Part shown: positions 1 through 4,750 of the stretch, in pieces | Numbering within the stretch: the stretch's first letter is position 1 | How the letters are laid out: every line of letters starts with the position of its first letter | NCBI GenBank assembly: GCA_022564455.1 | Contig: JADFLK010000124.1 | Coordinates: 1 to 6,752 of the forward strand | Reading direction: 5' to 3' | Source: Bacteroidota bacterium | GTDB taxonomy: Bacteria; Bacteroidota; Rhodothermia; Rhodothermales; Rubricoccaceae | Length of the DNA: 6,752 nucleotides | Position numbers and translations under genes: made by a program | Notes under the pieces: model-generated | What the model was told of the DNA's origin: nothing | What the model saw: only the letters and a program-made list of their open reading frames with translations | The model's database searches: none

Positions 1-564
1 GAGATCTGCTTTGGAGTAGTCGTACCGGAAGTCGATGCCAAAACTGGAGCGGAGCGGAGCCGTGAGGAGGCCCTTTCGCGTCGTGGCGCCGATGAGTGTA
101 AACGGGGGAAGCGAAATCCGAACGCTGCGGGCGCTAGGCCCCGAGTCGATCAGGATGTCTATCGCATAGTCCTCCATCGCCGAGTAGAGATACTCCTCAA
201 TGATCGGACTCAGCCTGTGGATCTCGTCGATGAAGAAGATGTCGCCTTCTTCCAGATTCGTGAGCAGGCCCGCAATGGAGGCCGGTTTGTCCAGAGCCGG
301 GCCGCTCGTGCTCTTGATCGTTGCCCCCATCTCGGAGGCAATGATGTGCGCCATCGTTGTTTTGCCAAGCCCCGGTGGCCCTGACAGGATTACGTGATCA
401 AGTGCTTCGCCACGTTGGAGTGCTGCCGTGATGAACACGCGCAGGTTGTCCTTGATGCGTTCCTGCCCAATGAACTCGTTGAGCCTGGTCGGGCGGAGGG
501 CCTTCTCGAAGTCCTCGTCGCCACGCATGGCATCGACGGGGCCGCTGGTGGGGGGCTGGGTCAT
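1..564 (-). CDS. ruvB: Holliday junction branch migration ATPase RuvB (5' part, partial)
   Basis: RuvB is the hexameric AAA+ motor that, with RuvA, drives Holliday junction migration during recombinational repair. The first 188 residues are visible, of about 340 usual for the family; the rest lies beyond the left edge. Read on the minus strand, Walker A is GPPGLGKT at residues 62-69, Walker B is FFIDEIH at 110-116 and sensor 1 is GATTR at 159-163. The segment after sensor 1 reads APLRSSFGI. The alignment to E. coli RuvB is gap-free from residue 24, with the same residue numbering. Residue 174, the family's arginine finger (LR-x-RFG), is therefore Ser, codon AGT at 43-45. ATG at 564 is chosen because it gives the usual short RuvB N-terminal tail; a second in-frame ATG at 528 is less likely. 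No Shine-Dalgarno is seen. The gene is divergent from the DUF3109 gene. Identification is very secure; the substitution could be real or a sequence error. Confidence 0.97.
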   Translation of the reverse strand, partial: MTQPPTSGPVDAMRGDEDFEKALRPTRLNEFIGQERIKDNLRVFITAALQRGEALDHVILSGPPGLGKTTMAHIIASEMGATIKSTSGPALDKPASIAGLLTNLEEGDIFFIDEIHRLSPIIEEYLYSAMEDYAIDILIDSGPSARSVRISLPPFTLIGATTRKGLLTAPLRSSFGIDFRYDYSKADL

Positions 565-835
565 GACGTGTGGCGGTTTCTGGAAGGTAAGGACGGGCAG
601 GAAAGATGAGTGCTGAAGGGGGAACAGAAAAAAGGAGAGCTTCGGCCTTCATGCTTCGGTGTTGGCCTTCTGACCCCTGCCCTCGAAATCTGATATCCAA
701 AAGCTCCCTGCCCCCTGTTCTCCGTCTCCCCACGCATTCTTCCCCACACCCTCTCATCCACTCACCAAACCCACACCCTACCGCACACTGCCGTTTTCAA
801 TTGACAACCCTCAGCCCTCTGGCTACGTTGGAACC
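565..835. other. Divergent intergenic region with C-rich, G-free tract
   Basis: This 271-bp gap separates ruvB from the DUF3109 gene, and no coding region is convincing on either strand. From 674 to 778 the plus strand holds nine runs of three or more C (for example 711-715, 728-731, 742-745). Positions 735-782 contain no G at all. The minus strand is correspondingly G-rich and would be the leader of ruvB if its promoter lies upstream of the tract. There is also a short direct repeat GGCCTTC at 644-650 and 664-670. I could not identify a convincing ruvB promoter. The role is unknown; a Rho-loading or G-quadruplex-forming leader is possible but inferred. Confidence 0.6.
801..829 (+). promoter_or_regulatory. 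Candidate sigma-70-type promoter for the DUF3109 gene
   Basis: A perfect -35 hexamer TTGACA at 801-806 is followed after exactly 17 bp by TACGTT at 824-829, a 3-of-6 match to TATAAT. The expected transcription start would fall at about 836, the A of the start codon, so the mRNA would be leaderless or nearly so. The -35 and the spacing are strong; the -10 is weak. Confidence 0.5.
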
Positions 836-1438
836 ATGTTTGCTGTCGATCATGTCCTTATCTCTGATACGGTGCTTGACGCGCCGTTTGCCTGCCATCT
901 TGGGCAGTGCCTTGGCGGCTGTTGCGTGCATGGCGACCACGGCGCGCCGCTGGAACCTGACGAGCGCGAGCAGCTCGAAGCCGCGTTTCCTGTCGTAAGG
1001 CACAAACTTCGGCCGGAGGCGCTGGAGGTTATCGCTCGCGTAGGCGTTTGGACTGAGGAGGAGCCTGGTAAGTACGGTACGACCACGGTTGGTGGACGAG
1101 AATGCGTGTTTGTGACGTACGACAAAACCGTCGCGAAATGTGCGCTCCAGCAAGCGTTCACTGCCGGGCGTCTCGACTTCGAGAAACCCATCTCCTGCCA
1201 CCTCTATCCCATCCGCGTGGAGACCCACGGAACCGGTGACGAGGCCATCGAGGTACTCAATTACGAGCAAATCGACCTCTGCAAACCGGGTATTAAGCAC
1301 GGCCGGCGGACGGAAACGCAGTTAACAGACTTCCTTCGCAAGCCTCTTACGCGCAAGTACGGACCCAATTGGTTTGCACGTTTTCAAGCAACGATTGCAG
1401 ATCGCCGCGAAGCCCTCTCTGCCACACTACCAGAATGA
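836..1438 (+). CDS. DUF3109 family protein (YkgJ-like cysteine-cluster protein)
   Basis: This 200-aa protein matches the DUF3109 family, common in Bacteroidota and thought to bind metal through conserved cysteines; its biochemical role is not established. The family signature is clear: an N-terminal cysteine cluster C20, C25, C29, C30 in the context CLGGCCVHGDHGAPL, then C90, the KCAL motif (C102), KPISCHLYPIR (C121, H122) and a later C149 in DLCKPG. That pattern of Cys residues is what one expects of a metal or Fe-S cluster site. There is no signal peptide or membrane segment, so it is probably cytoplasmic. ATG at 836 is the only methionine in the frame, and the length is normal for the family. 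No Shine-Dalgarno is present; a TTGACA promoter lies directly upstream. rpoN follows 98 bp downstream on the same strand, so co-transcription is possible, though rpoN also has its own candidate promoter. The family call is confident; the function is unknown. Confidence 0.9.
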   Translation: MFAVDHVLISDTVLDAPFACHLGQCLGGCCVHGDHGAPLEPDEREQLEAAFPVVRHKLRPEALEVIARVGVWTEEEPGKYGTTTVGGRECVFVTYDKTVAKCALQQAFTAGRLDFEKPISCHLYPIRVETHGTGDEAIEVLNYEQIDLCKPGIKHGRRTETQLTDFLRKPLTRKYGPNWFARFQATIADRREALSATLPE

Positions 1439-1460
1439 CGTTCATTGTCGTCAACCGGCC

Positions 1461-1489
1461 TTAATACCGTTCCCAAACAGGCCGATAAT
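1461..1489 (+). promoter_or_regulatory. Candidate sigma-70-type promoter for rpoN
   Basis: TTAATA at 1461-1466 (4 of 6 match to TTGACA), a 17-bp spacer, then GATAAT at 1484-1489 (5 of 6 match to TATAAT). The transcript would start near 1496 and carry a leader of about 40 nt before the rpoN ATG. This would let rpoN be transcribed apart from the DUF3109 gene. Confidence 0.45.
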
Positions 1490-1503
1490 ACCCGCCACAC
1501 CGC

Positions 1504-1518
1504 TCCGGCCACGCCGGA
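1504..1518 (+). other. Short hairpin in the rpoN leader
   Basis: TCCGGC (1504-1509) and GCCGGA (1513-1518) form a perfect 6-bp stem with a 3-nt loop, 18 bases before the rpoN start codon. No T tract follows, so it is not an intrinsic terminator. It could affect translation initiation or mRNA stability, or be chance in GC-rich sequence. A second inverted pair, CGGCCT at 1456-1461 and AGGCCG at 1479-1484, overlaps the candidate promoter. Confidence 0.35.
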
Positions 1519-1536
1519 CCACTTCATTCTCCCGCC

Positions 1537-3033
1537 ATGCTCAACCTCCACCAAAGGCAGTCCCTACAGCAGAAGCTGTCGCCGCAGCAGATTCAGTACA
1601 TCAAGCTGCTGCAACTGCCCACGCTCGCCCTGGAGCAGCGAATAAAAGCCGAATTGGAGACCAACCCGGTTCTTGAGGAAGGCGAAGAGGAGGAAGAGTT
1701 TGAGATTGAGGGGCCAGAAACCGAATCGGAGGCTTCCGAAGCCGAGGCCGAAGCGGCTGCCGACGAGCGTGAAGGGGACCCCGAGGACGAGTTCAACTGG
1801 GACGAGTTCCTGAACGCGCCGGATGACCTCTATGGCTACAAGGCGCAGGTCGATCGCTCCGCAGAGGAGGAGGAACGCGATACGCCCCTGGTCCACACGA
1901 GCACGATGGCGGAGAACCTCCGCGAGCAGGTGGGCATGCTAAACCTAGACGAGCACGAGGAGATGATTGCCGAGCAGATCATTGGTTCGATTGATGAGGA
2001 CGGCTACCTCCGCCGTCCCGTGGGGTCCATCATCGACGATGTGATGTTTAATATGGGGCTCATGCTGACGGAGGACGACATTGAGCGTGTCCTCTCCCGC
2101 ATCCAGCGGCTTGATCCGGTGGGCATCGCAGCGCGTGATCTGCGCGAGTGCCTGCTGGTACAACTGGAGGTGTTGCCCGAGGACATCCCGGGCCGCGAGA
2201 ACGCCGTGGCCATGCTCCGGGATGCTTACAAAGCATTCACGATGAAGCACTTCGAGCAGATCATGCGTAAGGTTGGTATCGATGAGGGAGGGCTAAAGGA
2301 AGCCTACGATCTCATCGTCAGCCTCGACCCAAAGCCCGGCGAAGGCGAGTTCTCCGCACAGACCAACTACGTTACGCCCGACTTCACCGTAGCCGTAGAG
2401 GACGACGAGTTCCGTATTTCCCTGGACGGCAAAAACGCGCCCGAACTCCGCATCAGCAAAGGCTACAAGCAGATGTGGAACCAGCTCTCAGCAGAAAAAA
2501 AGAAGGGCGCAGGGGAGAGTGGGCAGGCCGGCGAGACGCGCACCTTCCTCAAGCAGCGGATGGAGAGCGCGCGGTGGTTCATCAATTCCATCAACCAGCG
2601 CCGCCAGACCATGCTAAAGGTGATGACCACGCTGGTGGGCTTGCAGGAAGGCTTCTTCCGCAAGGGCGAAGGACACCTGAAGCCAATGATCCTGAAAGAC
2701 ATCGCCGAGCGCATAGGGATGGACATCTCGACGATCTCGCGCGTGGTGAATGGCAAGTACGTGCAGACCGAGTTCGGTGTGTACGAGTTGAAGTACTTCT
2801 TCTCGGAAGGCCTGACCACCGAGAGCGGCGAAGAGGTCTCCAATAAAGAGGTAAAAGCACTCATTGACCGGATGATCGACGCGGAAGACAAGGCAAAAAC
2901 CCTCAGCGATCAGCGCCTTGCCGACATGCTCGCTGAGAAAGGTTTCCGGATAGCCCGGCGCACCGTCACCAAGTACCGCGAACAGCTCCATATTCCAGTG
3001 GCGCGCTTACGGAAGCAGATTGTTTTGGTGTGA
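1537..3033 (+). CDS. rpoN: RNA polymerase sigma-54 factor RpoN
   Basis: This 498-aa protein is a complete sigma-54, the alternative sigma factor that recognises -24/-12 promoters and needs an AAA+ enhancer-binding activator to open them. Region I is the Gln/Leu-rich activator-contact segment at residues 1-46 (LHQRQSLQQKLSPQQIQYIKL region). Region II, about 47-115, is extremely acidic, roughly half Glu/Asp. The core-binding domain spans about 118-315 and includes RLDPVGIAARDLRECLL at 191-207. A Lys/Gly linker at 320-335 leads to the DNA-binding part with FLKQRMESARWFINSI at 337-352. The helix-turn-helix lies around 386-411 (LKDIAERIGMDISTISRVV). The RpoN box reads ARRTVTKYRE at 473-482, one change from the usual ARRTVAKYRE. 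ATG at 1537 gives a normal region I with nothing missing. No typical rpoN neighbours (hpf, lptB, PTS genes) and no enhancer-binding protein are in the window. A strong sigma-54 promoter lies about 365 bp downstream. The call is essentially certain. Confidence 0.98.
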   Translation: MLNLHQRQSLQQKLSPQQIQYIKLLQLPTLALEQRIKAELETNPVLEEGEEEEEFEIEGPETESEASEAEAEAAADEREGDPEDEFNWDEFLNAPDDLYGYKAQVDRSAEEEERDTPLVHTSTMAENLREQVGMLNLDEHEEMIAEQIIGSIDEDGYLRRPVGSIIDDVMFNMGLMLTEDDIERVLSRIQRLDPVGIAARDLRECLLVQLEVLPEDIPGRENAVAMLRDAYKAFTMKHFEQIMRKVGIDEGGLKEAYDLIVSLDPKPGEGEFSAQTNYVTPDFTVAVEDDEFRISLDGKNAPELRISKGYKQMWNQLSAEKKKGAGESGQAGETRTFLKQRMESARWFINSINQRRQTMLKVMTTLVGLQEGFFRKGEGHLKPMILKDIAERIGMDISTISRVVNGKYVQTEFGVYELKYFFSEGLTTESGEEVSNKEVKALIDRMIDAEDKAKTLSDQRLADMLAEKGFRIARRTVTKYREQLHIPVARLRKQIVLV

Positions 3034-3302
3034 TTACATGAGGTCGTGATTACGCAGCTTGAGGGTAGAGCGTGCGTGCCGGGCCGAACTACGGTTGCAT
3101 TTCGTGCTGTAGAACGCGGTCGAGGATGTTGCTGATGGTGTTCTCGAACTCTAGTCTGGTTGTAGTTATGTAGGCGATGATTGTTGAATGTGTACACGAG
3201 TTGCTTTGAGGTCCCAAAGTGGTAGTCTAAGCGGAGGAGGAGATTGGTAAGCAGGTTCATTTCGATTCTCAAGAACGGCAAATGAGGCCAGAACACAAGG
3301 TA

Positions 3303-3314
3303 AAAGGGCTCTTT
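3303..3314. promoter_or_regulatory. Possible upstream activator site (near-palindrome)
   Basis: AAAGGGCTCTTT is a 12-bp palindrome except for one mismatched pair. It is centred about 115 bp upstream of the start predicted for the sigma-54 promoter, the usual distance for an enhancer-binding protein site. Only one copy is seen, and the activator is unknown, so this is a weak inference. Confidence 0.25.
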
Positions 3315-3396
3315 CGTGGGTGGAACAGGAATGCATTGTGGACCGAACGTACGGGTCAAAACGTATTGCTGACACCCATTTGAAGGATTATTGAAG

Positions 3397-3413
3397 TTGG
3401 CACGACGCTTGTG
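3397..3413 (+). promoter_or_regulatory. Sigma-54 (-24/-12) promoter of the 81-aa gene
   Basis: The sequence TTGGCACG-ACGC-TTGTG matches the sigma-54 consensus YTGGCACG-N4-TTGCW. The -24 block is perfect and the spacing is exact. The one departure in the -12 core is T for C at 3412 (GT instead of the near-invariant GC); the following base is G where A or T is usual. The predicted start is about 3423, giving a leader of roughly 26 nt before ATG 3449. No comparably good sigma-70 promoter lies in front of this gene. The nearness of rpoN is suggestive but not proof. Confidence 0.65.
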
Positions 3414-3448
3414 ATAGGGCAGACACAATTCACCCAACACCCTTTGCC

Positions 3449-3694
3449 ATGACATCCGCTCACCCCCTCCAACGCGCCGAAGCCCTGTCACTTTTACTCG
3501 GCCGCTACATCGCTGGCGAGATCGCCGAAGCTCAGTTCGCTGATGTTACAGAACTGCTTGACGAGACCGACGCCAGCTCGGAAGAACGCGCAGCCTTCGC
3601 GCGCTTTTACCTTGATGCTCTCTCTGCCGATGGCGATGTGAAGATGCCAAAGACAGAAGACTTGGGCGATTTCCTCAACATCGCCCGTGCATAG
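3449..3694 (+). CDS. Small hypothetical protein, 81 aa, under a sigma-54-type promoter
   Basis: I do not recognise this protein. It is 81 residues, probably all helical, acidic and soluble, with no signal peptide, membrane segment or cysteine. The N-terminal half reads as an amphipathic helix pair (QRAEALSLLLGRYIAGEI at residues 8-25, then a TELLDE segment). A second helical part at about 44-58 (SSEERAAFARFYLDAL) and a C-terminal LGDFLNIARA follow. Codon use resembles the neighbouring genes, which supports it being a real coding region. ATG at 3449 is preceded by TTTGCC and no Shine-Dalgarno. It stands alone, enclosed by a sigma-54-type promoter 36 bp upstream and a strong terminator 40 bp downstream, so it is probably transcribed as a single-gene unit under activator control. 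A small regulator, adaptor or anti-activator would fit its size, but no function can be read from the sequence. Confidence 0.75.
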   Translation: MTSAHPLQRAEALSLLLGRYIAGEIAEAQFADVTELLDETDASSEERAAFARFYLDALSADGDVKMPKTEDLGDFLNIARA

Positions 3695-3700
3695 GCACGG
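3685..3700 (+). other. Hairpin spanning the stop codon of the 81-aa gene
   Basis: CCGTGC (3685-3690) and GCACGG (3695-3700) form a perfect 6-bp stem with a 4-nt loop that contains the stop codon. No T tract follows. It may protect the mRNA 3' end together with the terminator that comes 34 bp later. Confidence 0.4.
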
Positions 3701-3733
3701 TATAACACGGCCGGAAACGTGTAGCAAGTCAAT

Positions 3734-3766
3734 GGGATGCCTCGATTGAGGCATCCCTGTTTATTT
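3734..3766 (+). terminator. Rho-independent terminator after the 81-aa gene
   Basis: A perfect 10-bp stem, GGGATGCCTC (3734-3743) with GAGGCATCCC (3748-3757), closes a GATT loop and is followed by the T-rich tail TGTTTATTT. This is a classic intrinsic terminator read on the plus strand. It ends the transcript of the 81-aa gene and insulates the M23 peptidase gene, whose own promoter begins 15 bp later. The minus strand lacks a T tract, so it is probably one-directional. Confidence 0.9.
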
Positions 3767-3780
3767 GGCGCGGTGGCTTA

Positions 3781-3808
3781 TTGCCAATCCCGCATTCGCC
3801 GATACAAT
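3781..3808 (+). promoter_or_regulatory. Sigma-70-type promoter of the M23 peptidase gene
   Basis: TTGCCA at 3781-3786 (5 of 6 match to TTGACA), a 16-bp spacer, then TACAAT at 3803-3808 (5 of 6 match to TATAAT). The start would be near 3815, giving a leader of about 16 nt before ATG 3831. Its place just after the terminator supports it as the start of a new transcription unit. It also argues against translation starting upstream at the in-frame TTG at 3765. Confidence 0.65.
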
Positions 3809-3830
3809 AATTGAATCCGCCCCTTCCGCC

Positions 3831-4490
3831 ATGCGTTTCTCCCTTGCGCTTCTCGCCGCACTCTCGTTTGTTCTTTCCGCCTGCGCAAACATGTCCCCGG
3901 GGTTGCGCCCCAACGGCTGGGCACGTCCGGTGGGCGAGGATGTACGGGTAACGGATCGGGCTGAAGCCCCACCGGTTCGCACGGCTTCGGCTGAACGGTC
4001 TTCGGAGCGTAACGGTGAACGCACCGCGCCCGCAGCACACCCTCCTGTTTCGGCGTCGTCAGGGTTGATGATTCCTGTGGTTGGTATCGAACCCGGCGAC
4101 CTGTCGGATTCCTTCAATTCGCCGCGCTCGGGCGGCCGCACGCACCGCTCCATCGACATCTCGGCACCCTTGGGCACCCCCCTCGTTGCAGTCGTGGACG
4201 GCACTATTACTCGGAAGCACTGGAACCGCCTGGGTGGCCGCACGCTCTACCTCACCAGTGCCAACGGCCACTACGATTACTACTATGCGCACATGGACGC
4301 CTATGAAGATGGCATTGAAATCGGCGCTGAGGTAAGCCAGGGCGATGTACTTGGAACGGTGGGCTCAACCGGCAATGCACGTGGGCCGCATCTGCATTTC
4401 CAGGTACTCGATAAAAACGGATCGGGCCGCGGAACGCCCGTCAATCCGTACAACCTGCTGCGCTCGGCGGATCTGGCGGATGCGCGGTAG
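3831..4490 (+). CDS. M23 family (LytM-type) metallopeptidase, lipoprotein
   Basis: This 219-aa protein is a predicted zinc endopeptidase that cuts peptide cross-bridges or stems in peptidoglycan. The N-terminus is a lipoprotein signal: MRFSLALLAALSFVLSAC with lipobox LSAC at 15-18, so Cys18 should be lipidated and the protein anchored to a membrane facing the periplasm. Residues 19-78 form a low-complexity linker rich in Ala, Arg, Pro, Ser and Glu. The M23 domain runs from about 88 to 208 and has every active-site motif: H105 and D109 in THRSID, H154 in YYAHMD, and H187-x-H189 in GPHLHF. The zinc ligands are expected to be H105, D109 and H189. It is therefore likely catalytic rather than an EnvC/NlpD-type degenerate activator. 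ATG 3831 is chosen over an in-frame TTG at 3765 because only it puts the signal peptide at the very N-terminus. A terminator precedes it and its own promoter is visible. The 76-aa gene follows after 29 bp. Confidence 0.93.
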   Translation: MRFSLALLAALSFVLSACANMSPGLRPNGWARPVGEDVRVTDRAEAPPVRTASAERSSERNGERTAPAAHPPVSASSGLMIPVVGIEPGDLSDSFNSPRSGGRTHRSIDISAPLGTPLVAVVDGTITRKHWNRLGGRTLYLTSANGHYDYYYAHMDAYEDGIEIGAEVSQGDVLGTVGSTGNARGPHLHFQVLDKNGSGRGTPVNPYNLLRSADLADAR

Positions 4491-4519
4491 TACTCGGCTG
4501 GAAACCAGGTTCGGTCGCA

Positions 4520-4750
4520 ATGGGTAGACGGTATCAAGCGAACGCCGCCAGGCCCATGATCCGAAATCCGAAAAAGCCGAGAGGGTTTGAGGATGCGTAC
4601 ATTCGTAGCAGACCGCCGGACCATGAGCAAAGCCTGCGGATTGTAAATGCTTTGTACGAGCATGCGAAGTTTCTCGGAGTGATAGATAAAACAAGATCCT
4701 TCGGCGACCTGGAGGCAAAGATTCGCCTAGCCAGGGTGCTCAATGTTTGA
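4520..4750 (+). CDS. Small protein upstream of and overlapping a nucleotidyltransferase; possible antitoxin-like partner
   Basis: This 76-aa protein is small and basic at its N-terminus (residues 1-34, rich in Arg, Lys and Pro). A helical C-terminal half (about 35-76) ends in KIRLARVLNV. There is no signal peptide and I cannot assign a named domain. Its last 8 bases overlap the ATG of the following nucleotidyltransferase (ATGTTTGA), so the two are almost certainly translationally coupled and form one unit. Small helical proteins in this position are typical of the partner or antitoxin of a nucleotidyltransferase, but that role is inferred from context only. The start is uncertain: ATG 4520 gives 76 aa, while the in-frame ATG at 4556 gives 64 aa and begins at MIRNPKKPRG, which looks a plausible N-terminus. 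No Shine-Dalgarno or clear promoter is seen; the M23 gene ends 29 bp upstream, so read-through transcription is possible. Confidence 0.6.
   Translation: MGRRYQANAARPMIRNPKKPRGFEDAYIRSRPPDHEQSLRIVNALYEHAKFLGVIDKTRSFGDLEAKIRLARVLNV

Larger units (their letters stand above)
3034..3448. other. Gene-free intergenic region downstream of rpoN
   Basis: This 415-bp stretch looks less GC-rich than its neighbours, and no open frame in it looks like a real protein. It ends in the sigma-54 promoter of the 81-aa gene. Visible small structures: direct repeat GTGATTAC at 3030-3037 and 3046-3053, the palindrome GTGTACAC at 3190-3197, inverted arms CTTTG/CAAAG at 3204-3208 and 3215-3219, arms TCATTT/AAATGA at 3257-3262 and 3280-3285, and a near-palindrome at 3303-3314. 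No intrinsic terminator is evident after rpoN. Its size would suit activator-binding sites for a sigma-54 promoter, but an unrecognised small RNA or a decayed gene cannot be excluded. Confidence 0.6.

Noticed and set aside
526..528. Internal ATG (minus strand) as the start of ruvB
   Set aside because: It would shorten the N-terminal tail to leave only a few residues before the conserved FEKALRP segment; the ATG at 564 fits the usual tail length and matches E. coli numbering.
797..1300. Long open frame on the minus strand opposite the DUF3109 gene (167 codons)
   Set aside because: It is antisense to a protein with a clear family signature and has no recognisable motif; it arises from the codon bias of the real gene.
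3089..3230. Possible decayed gene on the minus strand in the rpoN spacer (a stretch reading RLEFENTISNILDRVLQ before a stop)
   Set aside because: It looks protein-like for only about 20 codons, the surrounding frames do not join into a family I recognise, and a chance open stretch explains it. A translated search could reopen the case.
2910..3491. 193-codon minus-strand open frame across the rpoN end, the spacer and the 81-aa gene start
   Set aside because: It overlaps rpoN and the start of another gene, has no domain signal and is rich in Asn, His and Arg typical of antisense translation.
3766..3784. Second sigma-54-like site (TGGCGCG ... TTGCC) before the M23 gene
   Set aside because: The GG-to-GC spacing is wrong for both possible -24 blocks; a good sigma-70-type promoter covers the same region.
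3765..3830. Longer start (TTG) for the M23 peptidase
   Set aside because: It would bury the lipoprotein signal 22 residues in, and it lies upstream of the best promoter.
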